Source: an uncultured Lachnospiraceae bacterium (GTDB lineage Bacteria > Bacillota > Clostridia > Lachnospirales > Lachnospiraceae). Taken from it: DNA of 33,116 bases. The DNA is taken from the NCBI GenBank assembly GCA_944381485.1, contig CALWLI010000016.1, forward strand, positions 1-33,116, read 5' to 3'. Each line of letters opens with the position of its first letter. The stretch's first letter is position 1. The position numbers were made by a program, and so were the translations under genes. The notes beneath the pieces are model-generated. The model had not been told where the DNA came from, made no database searches, and was given only the letters and a program-made list of their open reading frames with translations. Below are positions 14,574 through 23,095 of this stretch, one piece after another.

Positions 14574-15398
14574 TCAGTCTCCGATCACGTTAATATAATT
14601 TGTAAAGCTGTGTACTCTGGAGTACATGGCTATGGTATCCGATATAACTCCTGTGGATGTCTCCGAAGCATGCACGAATTTGTCATTTCCTATGTACACT
14701 CCCACATGTCCCGGCCTTCCCACTATGTCTCCCGGCTTAAGCTCCTCGTAGCTGACATTTTTTCCCATGCCAAGCATTGCGTCCGAGGAGGTTCTGGGTA
14801 TGGCCACGCCCGAGGCGTTCATGACATAGTATACATAGCCCGAGCAGTCAAAGCTGTCAGGGCCTGAGGCTCCCGCCTGATAGGGTAGTCCCAGAGTTGA
14901 AAGAGCGGTCTCCACTATCTTGAGCCTTGTGGGGTCATCCGTATTCACTGTCACAGAGGAGGTCTCTGTGCAGTCCGCCTTCTTAAGCCAAAGCTCATTG
15001 TAGAAGGAGCCGTCGTCAGTGAAATAATCTCCCGCCTTTGTGGCGTGAGCGGCACATACATACCACTCGACTCCGGTGCTGTCCGTCTCTTCCCTTATTA
15101 CCCTGTAGTAGGGATTCATTATGGCATAGTCGTAGGATACATCAGCCCAGGAGCCGTCGGCTCTCTGAACACTTCCCCAGGCCACATTGTAGTCCCCTCT
15201 GAAATGGGAGGGTGTCACCAGCTTAAAGGGAAGCTCTATAACTGTTCCTCCCTCTGAAATAGGCGCCCCCGAGACGCCGGGGCCTCCGCCTGCAGGTATG
15301 ATTATGGCTTCTCCTGCAGCCTGTGCCATAAGGCTCATGCCTGATGACATCATCATTGCCGAGAGCAAAACAGCAAAAAGTTTGTGTCTTCTTTTCAT
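14574..15398 (-). CDS. Secreted NlpC/P60 cell-wall hydrolase with SH3-like domain
   Basis: A 274-residue exported protein. A signal peptide covers residues 1-28 (KRRHK, hydrophobic core, cleavage near AQAAG). Residues about 55-140 form an SH3-like region with paired aromatic residues. The C-terminal NlpC/P60 domain (157-274) holds the catalytic triad region: Cys185 in FDCSGYV, His231 in GHVGVYIG and His243 in FVHAS. Such enzymes cut gamma-D-Glu-diamino acid or related bonds in murein peptides. The start at 15398 has GGGGGAA upstream and lies two bases after the degV stop codon, so it is co-transcribed with degV. Confidence 0.93.
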   Translation of the reverse strand: MKRRHKLFAVLLSAMMMSSGMSLMAQAAGEAIIIPAGGGPGVSGAPISEGGTVIELPFKLVTPSHFRGDYNVAWGSVQRADGSWADVSYDYAIMNPYYRVIREETDSTGVEWYVCAAHATKAGDYFTDDGSFYNELWLKKADCTETSSVTVNTDDPTRLKIVETALSTLGLPYQAGASGPDSFDCSGYVYYVMNASGVAIPRTSSDAMLGMGKNVSYEELKPGDIVGRPGHVGVYIGNDKFVHASETSTGVISDTIAMYSRVHSFTNYINVIGD

Positions 15399-15400
15399 AA

Positions 15401-16306
15401 TTATTCCCCCGAATATTTTTTTAAGAACGCTATGCCCATAAGATAAGGGCCATTGTGGGCTCCCACCATAGTCCCTATGTGCACAAGCTCCGGATCTCTG
15501 TCATACCCTGCCTTCTTAAGCTCGTTTACAAACATAGTCTTCAGCTCTGTTCCGTCCGCCTCGCTGAGTCCGTAGCCCACCTGCAGATAATATTCATTTA
15601 TGTCAGCCTTGAGCTTCACGAAATAGGCTGCCGCCTGTTTTGCCAGCTCCATAAGAGACTTCTTTCTGCTCCTTGTTATGGCTGCAAGAGAGATGATGCC
15701 CTCCTTAAAATATATTACAGGCTTCAAACCCAGGCCTATGGCCGCCAGCTTTACAAGCCCTCCTATCCTTCCTCCCTTGTTTAAGTAGGTAAGGTCTCCT
15801 ATGGTGAAGTAGGCACCTCCGTCCGCCTTTATCTTTCTTATTATATCCGCTGTCTCACTGAGGCTTTTCCCCATGTCTCTGAGCCTTACAGCCTCCGCTG
15901 CAAGCATGCCCTGAAATATGGTCAGAGCCTTGGTGTCAACCACCTCTATCTCGGCCTCGGGATACTCGTCTTTTATCTCATCGACTGCAGCCCTTGCGGA
16001 GTTGTAGGAGCCGCTCATGGTAGTAGTCATGCACAGGCAGAGGACCTTCTTCCCCTCCTTTGCAAAGGGCTCAAAAACCTTTATATAGTCCTCCACTCCG
16101 GGAAGGGAGGTCTTGGGAAAATTCCCGGGATTATCCAGCATTTTTTGATAAAACTCATGGTAGCTGAAGTCTAAGTAGTCCCTCATGTAAACGCCGTCAT
16201 CAAAGGCAACGTACAGCGGCACTATGCCTATGTCATTTTCCTCGCAGTATGCCTTCGGAAGATCACAGCAGCTGTCACTTATTATCTTAAAACCGGTCTC
16301 TGTCAT
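15401..16306 (-). CDS. DegV family fatty-acid-binding protein
   Basis: A 301-residue DegV protein. This family binds a single fatty acid in a cleft between two domains and serves acyl phosphate delivery to the fatty acid kinase system (FakB-like). Seen here are IISDSCCDLP at the N-terminus, the PKTSLPGVEDY loop near residue 65, the TTTMSGSYNSA loop near residue 95, GDLTYLNKGGRIGG near residue 180 and the C-terminal VGAHNGPYLMGIAF. The start at 16306 has AAGGGG eight bases upstream; the longer frame adds ten residues without support. A short CCGGT-loop-ACCGG hairpin (16337-16353) lies in the leader. It is the first gene of a five-gene run. Confidence 0.94.
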   Translation of the reverse strand: MTETGFKIISDSCCDLPKAYCEENDIGIVPLYVAFDDGVYMRDYLDFSYHEFYQKMLDNPGNFPKTSLPGVEDYIKVFEPFAKEGKKVLCLCMTTTMSGSYNSARAAVDEIKDEYPEAEIEVVDTKALTIFQGMLAAEAVRLRDMGKSLSETADIIRKIKADGGAYFTIGDLTYLNKGGRIGGLVKLAAIGLGLKPVIYFKEGIISLAAITRSRKKSLMELAKQAAAYFVKLKADINEYYLQVGYGLSEADGTELKTMFVNELKKAGYDRDPELVHIGTMVGAHNGPYLMGIAFLKKYSGE

Positions 16307-16380
16307 ATAGTTTCCCCTTCTGTCACCTTTCATCATCCGGTATCAAAAACCGGCACATCAGGTTGTCTTGTTTTGACCTT

Positions 16381-16409
16381 ATTATACACTCCGAATTATT
16401 ATTTTTAAA
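16381..16409 (-). promoter_or_regulatory. Candidate degV promoter
   Basis: On the minus strand TTTAAA (16404-16409) stands 17 bases before a perfect TATAAT (16381-16386), about 75 bases before the degV start codon. Its -35 box is five bases from the -35 box of the tRNA-Cys promoter on the other strand, so the two promoters stand back to back. Confidence 0.6.
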
Positions 16410-16413
16410 CCCC

Positions 16414-16442
16414 TTGACAGAAGATAGTTGTTACTATATAAT
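16414..16442 (+). promoter_or_regulatory. Consensus sigma-A promoter of tRNA-Cys
   Basis: TTGACA (16414-16419), a 17-base spacer and TATAAT (16437-16442) match the housekeeping consensus at all twelve positions. The tRNA gene begins 23 bases after the -10 box. Confidence 0.93.
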
Positions 16443-16464
16443 GAAAAAGCTTTGAATTTGATAT

Positions 16465-16535
16465 GGCGACGTAGCCAAGTGGTAAGGCGTGGGTCTGCAA
16501 CACCCTGATCACCGGTTCAAATCCGGTCGTCGCCT
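16465..16535 (+). tRNA. tRNA-Cys (GCA anticodon)
   Basis: The 71-base gene folds as a cloverleaf. The acceptor stem is GGCGACG/CGTCGCC, the D arm GCC/GGC, the anticodon loop CTGCAAC with anticodon GCA, and the T arm ACCGG-TTCAAAT-CCGGT, followed by discriminator base T. It resembles the Bacillus tRNA-Cys closely. The 3' CCA is not encoded and must be added afterwards. The top of the anticodon stem (positions 27 and 43) is a T-T mismatch. It is transcribed alone from a perfect promoter and followed at once by a terminator. Confidence 0.97.
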
Positions 16536-16538
16536 TTT

Positions 16539-16570
16539 AAAAAAGGATCGGTTTTTACCGGTCCTTTTTT
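16539..16570 (+). terminator. Intrinsic terminator of tRNA-Cys
   Basis: AAAAAAGGATCGG (16539-16551) pairs with CCGGTCCTTTTTT (16558-16570) in a 13-pair stem with one T-G pair and a six-base loop, ending in seven T. The A/T symmetry means it may also work for the minus-strand operon that ends at 16650. Confidence 0.93.
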
Positions 16571-16649
16571 TCGTTTTGAAAATCATTCTTTGCTGTCTGT
16601 ATATCTTCTGTCTGACATCCTTTTTATCGGGGTCCGAAAAAGCTTAAAG

Positions 16650-18062
16650 CTATATGGGAAGCTTCGGGAATATCCTGCTTCCGTAATGCGCTCCGAAGAC
16701 CTTTCCATCCTCATCCCTCACTGCCGTAAGATATATATCCGTATACTTTTTCCTCACCATTCCCTGCCAAGGGTATACCGGTGTCAGATCCATAGGCTTT
16801 CCGTTTAGGTTCATGGAAAGACTTCCGTCAGCCTCTCTCTTAAGGATGAAGCTGTCTCCCTCTCCCGATACATAGCTTCCCTCAAGCTCGGAAAGCTCTT
16901 CCCGGCTCCAATGATAAGGCTTATGATTCGGGCGCTCTTCCTGAATAGAAAGTCCGCAGAATGCGCGAAGAAAAGCATCTCCTATGGCATATACCGGCAC
17001 ATCCATGGTATTGCAGAGCACTATAACTCCCACTCCTGCCTGAGGACAGAAGGAAAGGTTTGAGGACACTCCGGGGAGGCTTCCGCCGTGCTCTATGACG
17101 GTCATATCTCCCATCTGCCTTGTCTCAAGGCCATATCCGTAATATACTCCCGGCTTCATGAACTGTCTCGGCTTCCACATCTCCCCTATGGAATAGCGGT
17201 CTATAATGCGTTTTCCGTTTGCACCGCAGCCCTCGTTCAAATACATTGCCGCGTACTTAAGCATATCTCCCAATGTGGATTTCAAAGCTCCGCCGCCGTG
17301 CAGCACAAAGGCGTCGTTTTCGTAATCTTTGTCAATACGCCACGAGCCGTCAGGCTCCCGAGAATATAATACAGCGGCATTTTCATCCAGAGAGTTTCTC
17401 AGAAAGCCTATATTGCTTCTGTTCATTTCCAAAGGCTTTAAAATATGCTTATCAAGGTATTCGGCAAAGGAGCCGCAGTCCGAATGGCGCCTTATTATAT
17501 CCGACAAAAGTCCGAAGCCGTCATTGCAGTAGCTTAATCTCTGTCCGGGCCTTCCTGTAAACCGGGTCTGATCGTCAAGCCTCTCGGCTACACGCCTTAT
17601 TCCCTCCCTTGCAAAGTCATCTCTGTAGATAAGCTCATTATCAAGGGAATCCTTGATGCCCATCTCCTCGGCAGTCTTGTCCACCACTATGCGGGGAAGC
17701 GGAAAGTATCCGCCGCTGTGGCACAAAAGATGCCATATGCGCACAGGCTCCGGGCTGTTTTTTCCTGTAAACTCGGGAATATAGTCCTTTACCTCATCGT
17801 AAACCGAGAGGCGGCCTTCCATCTGCAGCTGCATTATGGCCAAGGCCGTAAAGGATTTTGTCACAGAGGCCATGCCGAAAAGACTGTCTCTGTCAACAGG
17901 CAATCTCCTTTCCGCATCCCTGAAGCCGAAATAACCCTCATAAAGGATATTCCCTTCCCCATCGGTAACGCCTACGGCTATCCCTCTTGCGCTGCTTTCC
18001 TCCATGATTTGCTTCACAAGCTCTTCCGCTTCTTTTCGTAAGCCTTCCGTTATAAGCTTCAT
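16650..18062 (-). CDS. Serine hydrolase of the beta-lactamase/class C (S12-like) family
   Basis: A 470-residue cytoplasmic penicillin-binding-protein-like hydrolase without signal peptide. The catalytic motifs are all present: SVTK with Ser66 and Lys69, YCN with Tyr178, and HGG at 325-327 in the place of KTG. Residues about 385-470 form an extra C-terminal domain, probably a lipocalin-like fold as in D-aminopeptidases of this group. The missing signal peptide argues against a cell-wall or antibiotic role and for an internal peptidase or esterase. It is the last gene of the peptide-transport operon, overlapping the epimerase gene by four bases (ATGA), which suggests that it acts on imported peptides. 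The exact substrate is unknown. Confidence 0.85.
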   Translation of the reverse strand: MKLITEGLRKEAEELVKQIMEESSARGIAVGVTDGEGNILYEGYFGFRDAERRLPVDRDSLFGMASVTKSFTALAIMQLQMEGRLSVYDEVKDYIPEFTGKNSPEPVRIWHLLCHSGGYFPLPRIVVDKTAEEMGIKDSLDNELIYRDDFAREGIRRVAERLDDQTRFTGRPGQRLSYCNDGFGLLSDIIRRHSDCGSFAEYLDKHILKPLEMNRSNIGFLRNSLDENAAVLYSREPDGSWRIDKDYENDAFVLHGGGALKSTLGDMLKYAAMYLNEGCGANGKRIIDRYSIGEMWKPRQFMKPGVYYGYGLETRQMGDMTVIEHGGSLPGVSSNLSFCPQAGVGVIVLCNTMDVPVYAIGDAFLRAFCGLSIQEERPNHKPYHWSREELSELEGSYVSGEGDSFILKREADGSLSMNLNGKPMDLTPVYPWQGMVRKKYTDIYLTAVRDEDGKVFGAHYGSRIFPKLPI

Positions 18063-19144
18063 CCGAGCATCTCCTCCTTAAGCCCGCTGATCCCAAGTCC
18101 TGCAGCGTCAGGAAGTACAAGCTTTCTTGTATCCGCTACAGTAAAGCCGCCCTCATAGGGAAGCTCTGAAAGGCCAAATGACGCGTCAAGGTCCGCCCTT
18201 GTGATGTTTTTAAGAGCCGCTCCCAAGGCGGCCGCAGCGTTTACGGCGATTCCGCTTTCCTCCGCCATGCAGCCAAGCATACACTCGACTCCTGCAGCCT
18301 CGGCAATGTTTACTATCTTCTTTGCCTCATAGAGGCCTCCGCACTTCATAAGCTTGATGTTTATAAAATCCACAGCTCTCTCTGACACAAGCTTTAAGGC
18401 ATCCCTTGAGTCCCAACAGCTCTCATCAGCCATAACAGGCACAGAGCTGTGAGCAGTCACGTATTTCAGGCCTTCAAAGTCATATCGGGGCACAGGCTGC
18501 TCCACAAGCTCTATATCATACTCGTTCAAGCGTTTCAAAAGCTCTACCGCCTCTTTTCCGTGCCATCCCTGGTTGGCGTCAAGTCTTATCTTAACATCGT
18601 CTCCCACAGCCTCTCGGATAGCCTTTACACGGGCAAGATCACTTTCGATATCAGTGCCGACCTTCGTCTTTATCACATTAAAGCCCGCCTTCACATGCTC
18701 CCTTGCTCTTTCAGCCATAGACTCGGGGGCAGCTATACCCACTGTTATATCAGTCTCAATGGTATTTGTAAGTCCCCCCAGCAGCTTATAAAGGGGCATT
18801 CCCGAGGACTTCCCCAAAATATCATGGCAGGCTATATCAAGAGCAGCCTTTGCCGTTGCCGCATATGCAACGGCCCTGTTCATCACTGTGTACACAGCTT
18901 CAATATCACGAGGGTCTGTTCCCATAAGCTTTTCCCTAAGCACTCGGACAGTCTCAACGGTCCCCTCAAGGTTTTCTCCTGTAATAAGAGGTCCCGGAGA
19001 TCCCTCTCCGTATCCTATAATTCCCTCGTCCGTCTCCACCTCAACAAGGCAGCTTACCGCATGAGTAATTACACCCAGCGAGATATGAAGAGGCCTTGTA
19101 AGGGGCACTCTCATCATATGTGTCTTAATATCCGTAATCTTCAT
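18059..19144 (-). CDS. Dipeptide epimerase, probably L-Ala-D/L-Glu type (enolase superfamily)
   Basis: A 361-residue member of the mandelate racemase/muconate lactonizing enzyme group. The catalytic residues fit dipeptide epimerases: the KxK pair Lys159 and Lys161 (VIKTKVG), metal ligands Asp189 (LDANQGW), Glu215 (ELVEQP) and Asp240 (MADES), and Lys264 on the opposite face (INIKLMKCGG). These enzymes invert the second residue of dipeptides, classically L-Ala-D-Glu from murein. The gene lies behind a complete peptide ABC transporter, as in the B. subtilis dpp-ykf locus, which supports that role. Other dipeptide specificities exist in the family, so the substrate remains inferred. Confidence 0.87.
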   Translation of the reverse strand: MKITDIKTHMMRVPLTRPLHISLGVITHAVSCLVEVETDEGIIGYGEGSPGPLITGENLEGTVETVRVLREKLMGTDPRDIEAVYTVMNRAVAYAATAKAALDIACHDILGKSSGMPLYKLLGGLTNTIETDITVGIAAPESMAERAREHVKAGFNVIKTKVGTDIESDLARVKAIREAVGDDVKIRLDANQGWHGKEAVELLKRLNEYDIELVEQPVPRYDFEGLKYVTAHSSVPVMADESCWDSRDALKLVSERAVDFINIKLMKCGGLYEAKKIVNIAEAAGVECMLGCMAEESGIAVNAAAALGAALKNITRADLDASFGLSELPYEGGFTVADTRKLVLPDAAGLGISGLKEEMLG

Positions 19145-19159
19145 CTCACACAGTCTCCT

Positions 19160-20185
19160 TTATCCCTGCAGCTTTTCGCCGCATATTCCCTTTTCCATTT
19201 TACCGCAAAAATGACAGGCGCACATATGTCCGTTTCCCATATCCCTAAGCTCCGGCTTTTCCTTGGAGCATATGTCCTGAGCCATAAAGCATCTTGTGTG
19301 GAAAATACAGCCTGAGGGCTGATTTACAGGGCTCGGAAGGTCTCCCTGAAGTATGATCTTCTTCCTCTTTGAATGCCTCTCGGGAAGAGGTATGGCAGAC
19401 ATCAAAGCCTGAGTATAGGGATGTAAAGGATCTTTAAACAGTTCGTCCTTATCCGCCATCTCAACCACATGTCCAAGGTACATTACCATTACCCTGTCGG
19501 AAATATGGCGGATAACGCTAAGGTTGTGGGAAATGAAGATATATGCCATTCCCATGGACTCCTGAAGATCCCTCAAAAGGTTCAGTACCTGAGACTGTAT
19601 CGATACATCCAATGCGGATACCGGCTCATCACATACTATAAGGGAGGGATGAAGGACTATTGATCTGGCAATACCTATCCTCTGCCTCTGTCCCCCTGAA
19701 AACTCATGAGGATAGCGGTTATAGTATTTGGGATTTATACCCACCACCTTCATAGCTTCCAATACATGCTCTCTTGTCTCCTCCTTTGAGGAGTAGGTCT
19801 TTTGAATATTTAAGGGCTCCGCTATGACCTCGCCCACCGTCATTCTCGGATTAAGCGAGGCATAGGGATCCTGGAAGATTATCTGCATGTCGGAGCGCAT
19901 CTTTCTCAGCTCCGCTCCTGAGGCCTTCATAAAATCTTTTCCTTTATATAGGATCTCTCCCTCTGTAGGCTGAATAAGGCGGAGAACGGAGCGGCCCATG
20001 GTAGATTTACCACAGCCTGACTCTCCCACCACTCCCAGGGTCTCCTTGGGCATGAGCTTGAAGGATACGTCATCCACCGCTCTTATGAATTTTTTTTCAC
20101 GGGACAAAAGTCCTGACTTTACAGGAAACAGCTTTTTTAAATGATTGACCTCCAATAAGGGGTCCTTGCTCATTGTATCATTCAT
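19160..20185 (-). CDS. dppF: Peptide ABC transporter ATP-binding protein (DppF/OppF type)
   Basis: A 341-residue ATPase of a peptide importer. The Walker A motif is GESGCGKS (54-61), the ABC signature [10 protein letters not shown], and Walker [15 protein letters not shown]-terminal oligopeptide-transporter domain has the usual cysteines ([16 protein letters not shown]). The start at 20185 has GGAGGAG seven bases upstream and overlaps the previous ATPase gene by eight bases. A longer frame to 20332 runs in the other gene's coding sequence and is rejected. It pairs with the DppD-type ATPase to power uptake. The dpp name is by resemblance; opp or app specificity cannot be excluded. Confidence 0.93.
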   Translation of the reverse strand: MNDTMSKDPLLEVNHLKKLFPVKSGLLSREKKFIRAVDDVSFKLMPKETLGVVGESGCGKSTMGRSVLRLIQPTEGEILYKGKDFMKASGAELRKMRSDMQIIFQDPYASLNPRMTVGEVIAEPLNIQKTYSSKEETREHVLEAMKVVGINPKYYNRYPHEFSGGQRQRIGIARSIVLHPSLIVCDEPVSALDVSIQSQVLNLLRDLQESMGMAYIFISHNLSVIRHISDRVMVMYLGHVVEMADKDELFKDPLHPYTQALMSAIPLPERHSKRKKIILQGDLPSPVNQPSGCIFHTRCFMAQDICSKEKPELRDMGNGHMCACHFCGKMEKGICGEKLQG

Positions 20186-21173
20186 TCCCGGTCTCCTCCC
20201 ATTCCTGCGTATATTTGAAGCAGCGGACATATCTTCCCTCCGCCTCAGCAAGCTTCGGCATCTTCTGTCTGCATATATCCTTTGCCTCCGGGCATCTGGG
20301 ACAAAAAGCACAGCCCTTTGGCATCTCGTCAAAGCTCGGAACCATTCCCTCTATTACGCTTAAACGCTTTGTGTCATCGCCGTCAAGCTTGGGAATACAA
20401 CTCATAAGTCCGTGAGTATAGGGATGCATGGGCTTTTCAAAGATCTGATCTCCGGTGGCATACTCCACCACCTTCCCCGCATACATTACCATGACGTCAT
20501 CCGCAACCTCGGCAATGACGCCAAGATCGTGAGTGATCATCATGACAGAGGTTCCCGTCTCCTCCTTTAGCTCGTTTATAAGCTCAAGGATCTGAGCCTG
20601 TATGGTGACGTCCAACGCTGTTGTTGGCTCATCGCAGATAAGAAGGTCAGGGTTACAGCAAAGTGCCATAGCTATCATGACTCTCTGGCGCATGCCTCCT
20701 GAAAGCTGGTGGGGATATTCGTCAAAGCGCTTTTCAGCTAAAGGTATCTTTACCTTTTTAAGCATCTCTATACCCTTTTTTCTCGCCTCGCTCTTTGTGA
20801 GCTTTTCGTGGAGCATGAGAGCTTCCGTGATCTGCTGTCCCACGGTAAATACCGGGTTTAGAGAGGTCATGGGCTCCTGGAAGATCATGGCGATCTTTTT
20901 TCCCCGGATCTCGCTCATTTCCTTTTCGCTCTTCTTTAAGAGATCCTCTCCCTCAAAGATTATCTCTCCGCCTGCGATCTGTCCCGGCGGTATCTCCACA
21001 AGTCCCATTATTGACAGAGAGGTGATACTCTTTCCGCATCCCGACTCTCCCACGATTCCGAGGGTCTTTTTCTTCTCCACAGAAAAGGATACGTCATTTA
21101 CCGCCTTTGAAAGGCCGGCATCCGTATGGAAATATGTCTTCAAATGCTTTACTTCTAATATTTTTTCTCCCAT
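20178..21173 (-). CDS. dppD: Peptide ABC transporter ATP-binding protein (DppD/OppD type)
   Basis: A 331-residue ATPase, partner of the DppF-type subunit. Walker A is GESGCGKS (42-49), the signature is LSGGMRQRVM and Walker B is LLICDEPTTALD. The C-terminal oligopeptide-transport extension carries Cys-rich GCAFCPRCPEAKDIC, as in DppD proteins that may hold an iron-sulfur cluster. The start at 21173 has GGGAGG seven bases upstream. It lies 17 bases after the second permease gene and overlaps the next ATPase gene by eight bases, so all are made together. Confidence 0.94.
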   Translation of the reverse strand: MGEKILEVKHLKTYFHTDAGLSKAVNDVSFSVEKKKTLGIVGESGCGKSITSLSIMGLVEIPPGQIAGGEIIFEGEDLLKKSEKEMSEIRGKKIAMIFQEPMTSLNPVFTVGQQITEALMLHEKLTKSEARKKGIEMLKKVKIPLAEKRFDEYPHQLSGGMRQRVMIAMALCCNPDLLICDEPTTALDVTIQAQILELINELKEETGTSVMMITHDLGVIAEVADDVMVMYAGKVVEYATGDQIFEKPMHPYTHGLMSCIPKLDGDDTKRLSVIEGMVPSFDEMPKGCAFCPRCPEAKDICRQKMPKLAEAEGRYVRCFKYTQEWEETGNE

Positions 21174-21190
21174 ATTAAATGCCTCCCTTT

Positions 21191-22108
21191 TTAGCTTTTC
21201 AGCTTCGGATCCAGAGCGTCTCTAAGGCCGTCTCCGAAGATATTAAATGCGATAACTGTTATCATTATAGCCACCCCCGGCATAATGCTGTAGAGTGGGC
21301 GGTAGCTGATAAAGGTCTGGGCCGCACTGATCATGTTCCCCCAGGAGGGCGTCGGCGGCTGAATACCTATTCCCAAAAAGCTAAGAGACGCCTCGTACAT
21401 TATGGCATTGGGGATCCCGAGAGTCACAAGTACTATAATGGTGGAAAGGCAGTTGGGTATAAGCCCCTTTGTAATTATCCAAAAGGTAGTGGCGCCGTTT
21501 GCACGGCTGGCCTCGATGTACTCCTTCTCCTTAAGCTGCATTACAGAACCACGTATCATCCTTGCGGTCCTTACCCAGGTGAGGAGTCCGAGAGCGATAA
21601 ACAGGTTTAAAACTCCCTTTCCCATAAAGGTCATGATAGCCATGGCGAAGATAAGGTCAGGGAAGGCCTGAAATATCTCCATGATACGGGAGATAATGCT
21701 GTCTGTCTTTCCACCGTAATATCCCGCCACAGCCCCGAGGGTCACTCCCACAAGGGATGCCACCACCTGAGCCACGATACCTATACTTATAGATACTCTT
21801 GATCCGTAAATGATCCTTGAAAGTATGTCTCTGCCGTACTCGTCTGTTCCGAAGGGATGTGCGGGGCCGGGGCTTGCCAGAACCGCCGAATAGTCCTGAT
21901 ATGTGGGGTCATAGGGTGCAAGCACCGGTGCGAAGACAGCCACCAGTATTATCAATATAAGAAGCATGGCGCAGAACATGGCCATCCGGTTTTTCTTAAG
22001 TCGTTTAAAGCTGTCTCCGTAAAAGCCTGAATATCCCATGCCGTTTTTCAGTATGTCCTGCTCAAACTCCTTCTGCTTATTAAAAAATCTGAATATATTC
22101 TTGCTCAT
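21191..22108 (-). CDS. dppC: Peptide ABC transporter permease (DppC/OppC type)
   Basis: A 305-residue inner-membrane permease with six expected helices and the OppC N-terminal segment before helix 1. The ATPase-contacting EAA loop reads EYIEASRANGATTFWIITKGLIPN, seen as EASRANGA and KGLIPN. FGTDEYGRDILSRIIYGSRVS near residue 85 is highly typical for DppC (GTDEYGRDILSR). The start at 22108 is preceded by AAAGGAG nine bases upstream. It follows the dppB stop after one base, so the reading is coupled. Longer in-frame starts inside dppB are rejected. Confidence 0.94.
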   Translation of the reverse strand: MSKNIFRFFNKQKEFEQDILKNGMGYSGFYGDSFKRLKKNRMAMFCAMLLILIILVAVFAPVLAPYDPTYQDYSAVLASPGPAHPFGTDEYGRDILSRIIYGSRVSISIGIVAQVVASLVGVTLGAVAGYYGGKTDSIISRIMEIFQAFPDLIFAMAIMTFMGKGVLNLFIALGLLTWVRTARMIRGSVMQLKEKEYIEASRANGATTFWIITKGLIPNCLSTIIVLVTLGIPNAIMYEASLSFLGIGIQPPTPSWGNMISAAQTFISYRPLYSIMPGVAIMITVIAFNIFGDGLRDALDPKLKS

Positions 22109-22109
22109 G

Positions 22110-23042
22110 CTATGCCGCTCCTTTCCCATATCTGATTCTCGGGTCCAGGAATGCATAGGACAAGTCTACTATCAGGTTCACAATAACAAATACGAATGCA
22201 ATATACATGACCGTTCCCTCCAAAAGGGGAAGATCACGGTTTGACATGGCGTCTACCGCCAGCTTTCCGATGCCCGGAATGGAGAAGACCTTCTCAATGA
22301 GCATGGAGCCTGTAAGCATATATCCGAAATCCGTGCCCACAAGGGTGACGATGGGGATAAGCGCATTCTTAAGCGCATGCTTCATTATAACTCCCCATCG
22401 CCTTACTCCCTTTGCCCTTGCAGTGCGTATATAATCCTGTCCCATCACCTCCAGCATGCTTGTGCGGGTGATTCTTGCCATGCTTCCCGCATATCTGGCC
22501 CCTAAGGCAATGCCCGGAAGTATATAGGCGGCAACCGAGTCAAAGCCTGATATGGGAAGGACGGCCAACTTCAGACCGAAGATGATCTGAAGTATTATAG
22601 CCACCCAGAATGCCGGGGCTGACACGCCTATAATGGAAAGCACCATAACAAATGTGTCTATGCCCCTTCCTCTCTTTACGGCAGAAAAAATACCGCTGGG
22701 GATGCCGATGAGGGCCGCAAATATGAAGGACATGCATGCAAGCTTTACCGTTACCTTGAAGCAGCGGAAAAGAGCGGCTGACACCACTTCTTTTGTAAAA
22801 TAGGATGTTCCGAAATCCAAATGAAGGGCACCTTTAATAAAGTTAAGGTACTGAACATAAATCGGAAGATCCAATCCCAGTTCATGCCTCACCTTTGCTA
22901 TCGTCTCGGGATCAGCCCTCTTTTCAAGCATGAGGGCCACAGGATCTCCGGGAACGACCTGCAGTAGAATAAAGGTGATCAGACTTATTCCGAACAGGAC
23001 GAATACAGTCTGAACCAAGCGTTTTGCCGTATATGAAAGCAT
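22110..23042 (-). CDS. dppB: Peptide ABC transporter permease (DppB/OppB type)
   Basis: A 310-residue permease that forms the membrane channel with DppC. It opens LSYTAKRLVQTVFVLFGISLITF and has the family VPGDPVALMLEKRA loop near residue 30. The EAA loop is YIRTARAKGVRRWGVIMKHALKNALIP, seen as RTARAKG and HALKNALIP. The GSMLIEKVFSIPGIGKL stretch is a hallmark of DppB. The ATG at 23042 has AAGGAGG seven bases upstream; the GTG one codon earlier is less likely. It lies 53 bases after the binding-protein gene. Confidence 0.94.
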   Translation of the reverse strand: MLSYTAKRLVQTVFVLFGISLITFILLQVVPGDPVALMLEKRADPETIAKVRHELGLDLPIYVQYLNFIKGALHLDFGTSYFTKEVVSAALFRCFKVTVKLACMSFIFAALIGIPSGIFSAVKRGRGIDTFVMVLSIIGVSAPAFWVAIILQIIFGLKLAVLPISGFDSVAAYILPGIALGARYAGSMARITRTSMLEVMGQDYIRTARAKGVRRWGVIMKHALKNALIPIVTLVGTDFGYMLTGSMLIEKVFSIPGIGKLAVDAMSNRDLPLLEGTVMYIAFVFVIVNLIVDLSYAFLDPRIRYGKGAA

Positions 23043-23095
23043 CACTTTCCTCCTTGCTGTCTCGTATTAACCGTCTCTTCATCAGAAAAGCGCGC

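Noticed and set aside
18449-19315. 288-codon open frame on the plus strand
   Set aside because: It lies antisense to the epimerase gene, has no ribosome binding site, and reads as a typical shadow frame without domain character.
20186-20332. 49-residue N-terminal extension of the DppF-type ATPase
   Set aside because: It overlaps the DppD coding region, is Arg-rich and non-homologous, and the start at 20185 has a strong binding site.
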